Positions 1-5,554 of a stretch of DNA of 9,141 nt are shown one piece after another. A program made the position numbers and the translations under genes. This DNA comes from Acidobacteriota bacterium. Its GTDB lineage: Bacteria > Acidobacteriota > Blastocatellia > Pyrinomonadales > Pyrinomonadaceae. The stretch covers positions 1 to 9,141 of the forward strand of contig QHXE01000470.1 in the NCBI GenBank assembly GCA_003222835.1, given 5' to 3'. The notes beneath the pieces are model-generated. The model did not search any database, had not been told where the DNA came from, and saw only the letters and a list, made by a program, of their open reading frames with translations. Each line of letters starts with the position of its first letter. Position 1 is the first letter of the stretch.

Positions 1-1
1 G

Positions 2-583
2 CAGGTTTTGAATGGCGAGTTGGGGGCGTTCCGAAGCGTTTCATTCAACATCGGCGAGCAATTCGAAGTCGTCACCGTCAGTTTCGATGTGCGCGAAACG
101 CCGCAGCTAGCATTGGCCAAAAAGCAGACATACATCAAGGGCTATAACCGTCCCAGTGGCGAAGCAGGCTGGCATTTTCTGACCGGCGATGAAGCCAACA
201 TCAAGAGACTGACTGAGGCAGTCGGCTTTCGTTATGCCTGGGACGAGCAGACAAAACAGTTTGCGCACGCCAGCGGCATCATGCTGTTAACGCCTGAGGG
301 AAGACTGGCGCGCTACTTTTACGGCATTGATTATCCACCAAAGGATTTGCGGCTTGCGCTGGTAGAAGCTTCGCAAAATAAGATCGGTACGCCGGTCGAT
401 GCGCTGATGCTTTATTGTTATCACTACGATCCGGCAACGGGAAAATATGGCGTGGTGGTGATGAATGTGATGAGACTGGCGGGAATCGTGACGGTGATTT
501 TGATTGTGGGGATGATTTTGGTTTTGAGAAAACGCGGTCCGAACTCGGCGTTGGCAGCGAGAGAATCTGAGATTTCTCCGTGA
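2..583 (+). CDS. SCO1/SenC-family copper chaperone, C-terminal part (5' end outside window)
   Basis: The frame is open from the first bases of the window, so this is the 3' part of a longer gene; the TTG at 8 is an internal Leu codon, not a credible start. Visible sequence fits the thioredoxin-like SCO fold: the stretch VLNGELGAF normally follows directly after the CxxxC copper motif, which would lie just upstream of the window. A core strand reading FEVVTVSFD and the conserved His (codon 266-268, in FAHASGIM) before a TPEGR strand are present. The end carries one membrane helix (roughly MRLAGIVTVILIVGMILVL) followed by a basic RKR tail, so the domain is anchored by its C-terminus. SCO proteins deliver copper to, or reduce, the CuA site of oxidase subunit II; the gene lies directly upstream of coxB, which supports that role. 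The copper cysteines cannot be checked here. Confidence 0.88.
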   Translation, partial: QVLNGELGAFRSVSFNIGEQFEVVTVSFDVRETPQLALAKKQTYIKGYNRPSGEAGWHFLTGDEANIKRLTEAVGFRYAWDEQTKQFAHASGIMLLTPEGRLARYFYGIDYPPKDLRLALVEASQNKIGTPVDALMLYCYHYDPATGKYGVVVMNVMRLAGIVTVILIVGMILVLRKRGPNSALAARESEISP

Positions 584-672
584 AACTCAGTGGAGCCTCC
601 GTCTCTCTGTGGTGAAAAATCTTCATAAACATTCACGACAGAGGCACCGCGATCGCACAGAGGTTCACGGAG
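576..672. repeat. Imperfect 41-nt inverted repeat in the SCO-coxB spacer
   Basis: Two arms, 576-616 and 632-672, are inverted copies around a 15-nt centre. The outer blocks (576-588 and 660-672, CTCCGTGAAACTC type) match at 12 of 13 positions and the inner blocks (605-616 and 632-643, CTCTGTGGTGAA type) at 11 of 12; the 16-nt blocks between them are equally long on both sides but diverged. The left arm includes the stop codon of the SCO gene (581-583). A transcript could fold into a long hairpin at the end of that gene. There is no following T run, so it does not look like an intrinsic terminator. Confidence 0.75.
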
Positions 673-710
673 AGATTGGATCTCAAATTTGAAATTTAAG
701 ATCTAAAAGA

Positions 711-1712
711 ATGCAATCGTGGTTTCCATTCATTCCGGAAAGTGCATCAACCCTGTCGGGCGACGTTGATGCCGTCTATTTCTATATCTCTGGCGTGACC
801 ATTTTTTTCACGACGTTGATCTCGCTGGTCGTCATTTTCTTTGTCATCCGCTATCGGCGCCGCAATCCGTTCGAGATTCCGCGGCCCATCGAAGGTTCGA
901 CGAAACTTGAGACACTCTGGTCAGTTATTCCCCTGGTGATTGCGATGAGCATCTTCGTGTGGGGAGCGAAGGTTTATTTTGCAGAGTATCGTCCACCGAA
1001 GAATGCCCTGGAAGTTTATGTTGTCGGCAAGCAGTGGATGTGGAAGTTCCAGCACTCGACCGGTCAACGCGAAATCAATGAGTTGCATATTCCGGTTGGT
1101 CAAAAGATCAAGTTGATCATGGCCAGCGAGGATGTGATTCACGACGTGTTCGTCCCCGCCTTTCGTATCAAGGCTGACGTGGTGCCCGGCAAATACACCT
1201 CCGAATGGTTCGAAGCGACCAAGCCAGGACGTTATCATTTTTTCTGCGCCGAATATTGCGGCATGAATCATTCCGGCATGGGCGGCTGGGTGGTGGTGAT
1301 GGAGCCGTCGGAGTTTGACAATTGGCTGAGCGGCAACGTTAGCCAATTATCGCCGGCAACCGCGGGACAGCAGATGTTCGAATCGCTCGGCTGCGCTTCG
1401 TGTCACGGAGCGAACGGCGAAGGCGGCCGCGGGCCCGCTTTGCTGGGATTGTTCGGCAGCAACGTGGTTTTGAATAACAACCAAACAGTGAGGGCGGACG
1501 AAGGCTATGTGCGCGAATCGATTCTGAATCCGCAGGCGAAGATCGTTTCCGGATTCGGACCAATCATGCCTTCGTTCCAGGGGCAGGTGAATGAAGAGCA
1601 GCTTTTGCAGTTGGTCGCGTTTGTGAAATCTTTATCGACGACGAAGCCAGAGACACCGACTACGAAGCCGCCGGCAAATGTTAATGCTAAGCCGAGCGTC
1701 ACATTGAAGTGA
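711..1712 (+). CDS. coxB: Cytochrome c oxidase subunit II with fused cytochrome c domain (caa3 type)
   Basis: This is the 333-residue electron-entry subunit of a heme-copper oxidase. Two membrane helices (about residues 22-46 and 68-91) form the N-terminal hairpin, followed by a periplasmic cupredoxin domain with a complete CuA site: His144, Cys179, Glu181, Cys183, His187 and Met190 in the CAEYCGMNHSGM motif. A class I cytochrome c domain follows, with heme-binding CASCH (Cys228, Cys231, His232) and a likely axial Met286 in GPIMPSF. Electrons would pass from the c heme to CuA and then to CoxA. The last 24 or so residues are a Thr/Pro/Lys-rich tail. The ATG at 711 has only a weak A-rich ribosome site, but the helix hairpin begins at the expected distance. 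No lipoprotein box is visible. It sits between the SCO gene and coxA. Confidence 0.96.
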   Translation: MQSWFPFIPESASTLSGDVDAVYFYISGVTIFFTTLISLVVIFFVIRYRRRNPFEIPRPIEGSTKLETLWSVIPLVIAMSIFVWGAKVYFAEYRPPKNALEVYVVGKQWMWKFQHSTGQREINELHIPVGQKIKLIMASEDVIHDVFVPAFRIKADVVPGKYTSEWFEATKPGRYHFFCAEYCGMNHSGMGGWVVVMEPSEFDNWLSGNVSQLSPATAGQQMFESLGCASCHGANGEGGRGPALLGLFGSNVVLNNNQTVRADEGYVRESILNPQAKIVSGFGPIMPSFQGQVNEEQLLQLVAFVKSLSTTKPETPTTKPPANVNAKPSVTLK

Positions 1713-1720
1713 AGGAAAAC

Positions 1721-1906
1721 TCCCTTTCCCTTTGGGAGAGGGTTGGGGTGAGAGTCTAGCGAATTGGGCCACCTCTTCTCTCTTGATTGTTGTCGCGGAT
1801 GCAAAATGGTTAGGCTCAAGTCTGTGCGAGAGGGACAGAGTTTTGATGGTGTATTGTTAAGGTCGCCTTAAGCCCTCACCCTAACCCTCTCCCAAAGGGA
1901 GAGGGA
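1721..1906. repeat. Long inverted-repeat (REPIN/MITE-like) element between coxB and coxA
   Basis: The arms 1721-1752 and 1875-1906 are inverted copies matching at 30 of 32 positions, separated by 122 nt. Each arm is also a hairpin: the right arm has a perfect 9-bp stem, CCCTCTCCC-AAA-GGGAGAGGG-like, and the left arm the same with one T in place of C (a G-U wobble in RNA). The remaining arm sequence, CTCACCCTAACC, is typical of dispersed intergenic repeats known in many bacteria. The element begins 9 nt after the coxB stop and ends 28 nt before the coxA start, so it fills essentially the whole 222-nt spacer. I see no gene in the spacer. It may modulate coxB/coxA mRNA stability or be a passive insertion. 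Confidence 0.85.
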
Positions 1907-1934
1907 AAACGGGAACAATGGATCTCTGAATTAC

Positions 1935-3602
1935 ATGGAAGAATTCGAAGTACCAAAACCGCCGCGTACCAATTACCTCAACGCTGAATACGGCGTGAAG
2001 TCGTGGCTGCTGACGAAAGATCACAAGCGCATCGCCCTGCTCTATCTGGGCGGGATCAGCTTCTTCTTTTTCATCGGCAGTCTTTACGCGATGGCGATTC
2101 GTCTGGAGTTGCTCACTCCCCAAGCCGACCTCACACAGTCGAGCACCTATAACAAGATGTTCACCCAGCACGGGATCATCATGGTCTTTTTCTTTTTGAT
2201 TCCGTCGATTCCGGCAACGCTCGGCAACTTTCTCGTGCCCATGATGATTGGCGCGAAAGACCTCGCCTTTCCGCGCATCAATCTGCTGAGCTGGTATATC
2301 TACATACTCGGCGGACTCTTCACGATCTATGCGTTGTTGGCCGGTGGCGTCGATACGGGTTGGACTTTCTATGTGCCTTACAGCACGACGTTTTCAAATT
2401 CATATGTGATTGCAACCGGACTCGGAATATTCATCGCCGGTTTTTCATCGATCCTGACGGGGCTGAACTTCATCGTCACGATTCACACCATGCGCGCTCC
2501 GGGCATGACCTGGTTCCGTTTGCCCCTGTTCATCTGGGCCCACTACGCGACCAGCCTGATCATGATTCTGGGGACGCCGGTGATAGCAATTACGATCCTG
2601 CTCGTCGCCTTCGAGCGTCTGGCGCACATCGGTATCTTTGATCCCGCAGCCGGCGGTGATCCGGTCTTGTTCCAGCATCTTTTCTGGTTTTATTCGCACC
2701 CGGCGGTTTACATCATGGTGTTGCCCGCGATGGGCGTGGTCAGCGAATTGATCGCCAACTTTTCGCGCAAGAACATCTTTGGCTACAAGTTCGTGGCTTT
2801 CTCGAGTCTCGCGATTGCGGTGTTTGGCTTTTTGGTTTGGGGACATCACATGTTCGTCGCCAGCCAATCAGTTTATGCCGGGATGATCTTCTCGATCCTA
2901 AGCTTCGCGGTCGCAATCCCATCGGCGGTCAAGGTTTTCAACTGGACGGCGACGCTTCACAAAGGATCGATCTCGTATGACACGCCGATGCTTTATGGCC
3001 TTGGGTTCATCGGCTTGTTCACGATCGGCGGATTGACGGGGCTGTTTCTGGCGTCTTTGGCAACGGACGTTCACCTCAGCGACACCTATTTCATCGTCGC
3101 GCATTTTCACTACATCATGGTCGGCGGAACGCTGCTGGCTTATCTTGGTGGCCTGCACTATTGGTGGCCCAAGATCAGCGGCCGCATGTATCCGGAAGGT
3201 TGGGGACGTTTTTCCGCCCTCATAATCTTCGTCGGATTTAATCTGACATTCTCGCCGCAGTTCGTACTCGGTTATATGGGTATGCCGCGCCGTTATCATA
3301 CTTATCCGGCGGATCTGGTTTCATGGCAGGTGTTGCATGTGCTGTCAACGGCAGGCGCGTCCATACTCGGAGTCGGTTTGCTGATTCCCTTGATCTATCT
3401 GGTCTGGTCGATGCGCTATGGCCGTATTGCCGAAGCGAATCCCTGGCATCTGCCTGGTCTGGAGTGGCAGACGGCTTCGCCACCGCCGACGCAGAATTTC
3501 TACGAAACGCCAATCGTGACGTCCGAGGCTTACGAGTTCGCACCGCCGGAAGCCAAAGAAATTGTGGGGAGGTTCGAACGGCAGAAGCGGGTGGAGATTT
3601 GA
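1935..3602 (+). CDS. coxA: Cytochrome c oxidase subunit I (A2-type heme-copper oxidase)
   Basis: The 555-residue catalytic subunit has the twelve-helix hydrophobic pattern and the full ligand set: His79 and His392 for low-spin heme a, His390 for heme a3, and His255, His304 and His305 for CuB. Tyr259, in HPAVY, is placed for the His-Tyr crosslink. The helix VI motif reads YSHP (253-256), where A1-type enzymes have a glutamate (GHPE); Tyr-Ser is the mark of the A2 subfamily, common in caa3 oxidases. The D-channel region is kept (Asp109 in GAKDLAFPR, Asn98). Before [12 protein letters not shown], Ser382 occupies the place where most A-type enzymes have the His of the HD pair at the Mg site. The ATG at 1935 lacks a clear Shine-Dalgarno. 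It reduces O2 to water in the membrane with proton pumping. Confidence 0.97.
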   Translation: MEEFEVPKPPRTNYLNAEYGVKSWLLTKDHKRIALLYLGGISFFFFIGSLYAMAIRLELLTPQADLTQSSTYNKMFTQHGIIMVFFFLIPSIPATLGNFLVPMMIGAKDLAFPRINLLSWYIYILGGLFTIYALLAGGVDTGWTFYVPYSTTFSNSYVIATGLGIFIAGFSSILTGLNFIVTIHTMRAPGMTWFRLPLFIWAHYATSLIMILGTPVIAITILLVAFERLAHIGIFDPAAGGDPVLFQHLFWFYSHPAVYIMVLPAMGVVSELIANFSRKNIFGYKFVAFSSLAIAVFGFLVWGHHMFVASQSVYAGMIFSILSFAVAIPSAVKVFNWTATLHKGSISYDTPMLYGLGFIGLFTIGGLTGLFLASLATDVHLSDTYFIVAHFHYIMVGGTLLAYLGGLHYWWPKISGRMYPEGWGRFSALIIFVGFNLTFSPQFVLGYMGMPRRYHTYPADLVSWQVLHVLSTAGASILGVGLLIPLIYLVWSMRYGRIAEANPWHLPGLEWQTASPPPTQNFYETPIVTSEAYEFAPPEAKEIVGRFERQKRVEI

Positions 3603-3617
3603 CTACGTGAGAGCATT

Positions 3618-3717
3618 GCAAAATGAAAATTGAAAAATGCAAATTGCAAATTTGCTCGGCGGTCATGCCGTACTCCGGCTCAAATTTGAAATTTGCATTT
3701 TTCAATTTGCATTTTTC
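3618..3717. repeat. AT-rich 37-nt inverted repeat between coxA and coxC
   Basis: Arms 3618-3654 and 3681-3717 are inverted copies matching at 34 of 37 positions around a 26-nt GC-richer loop. Each arm contains two similar tandem units (GAAAAATGCAAATT type). The block CTCAAATTTGAAATTT in the right arm recurs at 682-697 upstream of coxB, showing that this is a dispersed family. Base composition is far more AT-rich than in the flanking genes. The 164-nt coxA-coxC spacer holds nothing else that I recognise apart from the coxC ribosome site. Confidence 0.85.
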
Positions 3718-3756
3718 ATCAATTTTCAATTTCCGAATCTTAAGCACGAGTTTTGT

Positions 3757-3760
3757 AGGG
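3757..3760 (+). promoter_or_regulatory. Ribosome binding site deciding the TTG start of coxC
   Basis: AGGG at 3757-3760 lies 6 nt before the TTG at 3767. There is no in-frame ATG near the expected N-terminus, and translation from this TTG gives a normal-length subunit III, so the Shine-Dalgarno supports a TTG start. Confidence 0.55.
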
Positions 3761-3766
3761 TGAATA

Positions 3767-4459
3767 TTGCCGGAAGATCTAGCCATAACACACGAACACG
3801 CCAAGCAGCAACGCGAAGCCGGCACGCTCGGCATGTGGGTGTTTCTCGTCACTGAGATCATGTTCTTTGGCGGGATGTTTCTAGCGTACACGCTTTATCG
3901 CTACAAATACCCGGATGCTTTCGCGGTGGCGAGCAATCACCTCGACATCAGGCTGGGCGGCATCAATACCGCGGTGCTTATCGTCAGCAGCTTTACCATG
4001 GCGATGGCCGTCTTCAGCACGCAAGTTGGAAAAAGACGCAACTCGATCGTCTTCCTGCTGATGACTATGGCATTGGGTCTGACATTCTTGGGAATCAAAG
4101 CGATCGAGTATCACGACAAATATCGAGACAGCCTGATTCCCGGCACGCTAATTCCCGGTCGTCCTTTCAGTCCCAATCCCCATGAATTGCATCTGCCGCC
4201 AGGCATGCCTATCGGAAACGTCGAGATCTTCTATTGGATTTATTTCGCGATGACCGGCATGCACGCGCTGCACATGATTATTGGCGTGGGAATTCTGACC
4301 GTGATTACGATTCTAGCGGTGCGTGGCCGCTTCAGTCCCGAGTATCACGCGCCGGTAGAAATCTCAGGACTTTACTGGCACTTTGTGGATATTGTTTGGA
4401 TATTCTTGTTTCCGCTGCTCTATTTATTAGGCCGGCATTTGGAAGGACATTTGGGATGA
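3767..4459 (+). CDS. coxC: Cytochrome c oxidase subunit III
   Basis: This 230-residue membrane protein has about five helices (near 21-43, 64-87, 94-113, 155-185 and 201-223), the short form of subunit III usual in caa3-type operons. Family signatures include GMWVFLVTEIMFFGG near the N-terminus (Glu30), Glu114 in FLGIKAIEY, MHALHMIIG in helix four, and GLYWHFVDIVWIFLFPLLY in the last helix. The subunit contains no redox centre; it stabilises CoxA and helps sustain proton uptake through the D channel. The start is TTG, supported by AGGG 6 nt upstream. It lies between coxA and the subunit IV gene and should share their transcript, although a 164-nt repeat-filled spacer separates it from coxA. 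Confidence 0.95.
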   Translation: MPEDLAITHEHAKQQREAGTLGMWVFLVTEIMFFGGMFLAYTLYRYKYPDAFAVASNHLDIRLGGINTAVLIVSSFTMAMAVFSTQVGKRRNSIVFLLMTMALGLTFLGIKAIEYHDKYRDSLIPGTLIPGRPFSPNPHELHLPPGMPIGNVEIFYWIYFAMTGMHALHMIIGVGILTVITILAVRGRFSPEYHAPVEISGLYWHFVDIVWIFLFPLLYLLGRHLEGHLG

Positions 4460-4478
4460 TTGCGGATTGCGGAATTCG
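4458..4478 (+). repeat. Short GATTGCG heptad repeat at the coxC stop codon
   Basis: Three 7-nt units, GATTGCG, GATTGCG and the diverged GAATTCG, run from within the coxC stop codon into the 57-nt coxC-subunit IV spacer. The next bases, GAGCGCGGATTC, look like a further degenerate copy. It is short and could be chance, but similar GATTGCG runs are a familiar kind of dispersed intergenic repeat. Confidence 0.4.
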
Positions 4479-4516
4479 GAGCGCGGATTCATTTACTGAT
4501 CGCTGACATCTGATCT

Positions 4517-4813
4517 ATGAGCGAGCACATAGTTTATCCACGCGTTTACGTCGTAATTTTTCTCGCCCTGCTGGTGGGTACAGGCGTGACCGCATGGGTT
4601 GCCTTTTTTAACTTTCCTGGCCCGTTGAATGCCGTGGTCGCCCTCACGATCGCGGTCATCAAAGCGACGCTCGTCATTCTTTATTTCATGCACGTGCGTT
4701 ACAGTCCGCGGCTGATAGCTTTGATCATTGCGGCGGCGCTTTTCTGGATGGCGATTTTATTCGCGTTGACGATCAGCGATTATTCTACACGGGCGTGGCT
4801 GCCGCTAAGTTGA
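4517..4813 (+). CDS. coxD: Cytochrome c oxidase subunit IV family protein (caa3 type)
   Basis: This 98-residue protein is almost entirely three membrane helices (about 10-31, 36-58 and 64-87). It has the pattern of the prokaryotic subunit IV of caa3-type oxidases: a short SEHxVYPRVYVVIF start, a lysine inside helix two (IAVIKATLVILYFMHVRYS) and the YFMHV segment at its end. Members have no cofactor and are thought to stabilise the CuB site or the complex. The ATG at 4517 is 57 nt after coxC and has no obvious Shine-Dalgarno. It is the last gene of the visible oxidase cluster; downstream comes a long inverted repeat and then a gene on the opposite strand. The symbol follows operon position; similar genes are elsewhere called ctaF. 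Confidence 0.88.
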   Translation: MSEHIVYPRVYVVIFLALLVGTGVTAWVAFFNFPGPLNAVVALTIAVIKATLVILYFMHVRYSPRLIALIIAAALFWMAILFALTISDYSTRAWLPLS

Positions 4814-4821
4814 CCCCGTTC

Positions 4822-4988
4822 AGAGTTCATCAAGCTTGCGGCCTTGTGTCAGTACCGCGAGCGGTAGCGACCGGATCCTACCAGGCGCGTGTGATCGCCG
4901 GCGATACTTCTTCTCTCAAAATAGATTGCATGATCCGGTCGCTACCGCTCGCGGTACTGACACGAGAGCAACCTGAAGGTTGAACTCT
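4822..4988. repeat. MITE/REPIN-like element with perfect 32-bp inverted repeat
   Basis: The arms 4846-4877 and 4932-4963 are perfect 32-nt inverted copies (core TACCGCGAGCGGTAGCGACC) around a 54-nt centre. Each arm carries its own palindrome, TACCGC-GA-GCGGTA. Further out, AGAGTTCA at 4822-4829 is matched in inverted form at 4981-4988, with nearly equal distances to the inner arms (16 and 17 nt), so the full unit appears to be about 167 bp with partly decayed outer ends. A small extra hairpin (CAACCT-GA-AGGTTG, 4969-4982) lies in the right outer part. The element fills the 195-nt gap between two convergent genes and could stop or protect transcripts from both sides; no T run supports classical termination. 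Confidence 0.88.
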
Positions 4989-5008
4989 TAACCCTCGATT
5001 CCGGACTC

Positions 5009-5359
5009 TCAGTCGCCGAGAAAGAATTGTCCATCGCGCACGTTAATCACTCTCTGACAATTCGTGCATTTAAGTTGTAAGGTCGCATCCGATGTTCTGA
5101 TGGTGGCACCACAGTTGGGACAAGGCGCAGTGACCTCGTTTGTCTTGAAGAGATCGCGCATCATGAAGATCGGAATGATTAGACCGGCCACGAGCAGCGG
5201 GATGCCGAAAATCAAGCCGATGTTGGTTCCCTGTCCAAGCGTAAGGCTAATCACGAGCCCGGCGATGAACAAGATCAGGCCGACGGCAATGCTGAACGAG
5301 AATCCATAAGCGCTATCGAACGTACGCCCAGGTTTTACTCTGTCAGTCTCTTGTGCCAT
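5009..5359 (-). CDS. Small membrane protein with C-terminal zinc ribbon
   Basis: Read from the ATG at 5359, this is a 116-residue protein of unknown function. A polar N-terminus is followed by two membrane helices (about residues 22-42 and 47-67), then a cytoplasmic or exposed zinc-ribbon-like domain with two CxxC pairs: CPNC (Cys80, Cys83) and CTNC (Cys98, Cys101). The protein ends soon after with VRDGQFFLGD. A four-cysteine ribbon of this spacing normally binds one Zn ion structurally. A GTG at 5371 in the same frame would add four residues, but the predicted promoter places transcription start near 5380, which favours the ATG. It converges on the oxidase genes and is divergent from the 2Fe-2S gene. 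Nothing ties it directly to respiration; function is unassigned. Confidence 0.8.
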   Translation of the reverse strand: MAQETDRVKPGRTFDSAYGFSFSIAVGLILFIAGLVISLTLGQGTNIGLIFGIPLLVAGLIIPIFMMRDLFKTNEVTAPCPNCGATIRTSDATLQLKCTNCQRVINVRDGQFFLGD

Positions 5360-5386
5360 GCGCGCCCCCACGGAAGTTTGAGACGA

Positions 5387-5415
5387 CTTTTACTCGACTG
5401 AATCACGGTTGTCAA
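5387..5415 (-). promoter_or_regulatory. Predicted sigma70-type promoter of the zinc-ribbon gene
   Basis: On the minus strand a consensus -35 TTGACA (5415-5410) is followed after exactly 17 nt by TAAAAG (5392-5387), which matches TATAAT at four of six positions. Transcription would start near 5380, about 20 nt before the ATG at 5359. The -35 box lies 10 nt from the hairpin repeat at 5426-5492. Confidence 0.6.
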
Positions 5416-5425
5416 ACGCAGTGTG

Positions 5426-5492
5426 TCAGAAGCCCGACCGTCAGGGAGGGCGCGACATTGCGAGGCACCCTCCCTGACGGTCGGGTTTCTGA
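5426..5492. repeat. 28-bp hairpin repeat between divergent genes
   Basis: Arms 5426-5453 and 5465-5492 are inverted copies matching at 26 of 28 positions (core CCCGACCGTCAGGGAGGG) around an 11-nt loop, so either strand could form a very stable stem-loop. It lies in the 195-nt spacer between the minus-strand zinc-ribbon gene and the + strand 2Fe-2S gene, upstream of both, which rules out a simple terminator role for either. The flanking TGTCAG and TGATACCGCG bases resemble pieces of the element at 4846-4963. Confidence 0.88.
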
Positions 5493-5554
5493 TACCGCGG
5501 CGAAGCTGCTAGACTATGCGTTTTCATTAACCTGAGAAATCTGATCCAACAGCC

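Noticed and set aside
3238..3891. Minus-strand open frame across the coxA-coxC spacer
   Set aside because: It spans two conserved oxidase genes in antisense and an AT-rich inverted repeat; the translation is low quality with no motifs.
4846..4963. Intrinsic terminator of the oxidase operon
   Set aside because: The stem is long but the loop is 54 nt and no T run follows on either strand, so it was kept as a repeat with only a possible barrier role.
4795..4983. Small + strand frame after the subunit IV gene
   Set aside because: It is translated entirely from the inverted-repeat element at 4822-4988 and has no protein-like features.
5487..5515. Promoter for the 2Fe-2S gene (TTCTGA, 17 nt, TAGACT)
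   Set aside because: The -35 matches at only three of six positions and lies in the repeat arm; not distinguishable from chance.
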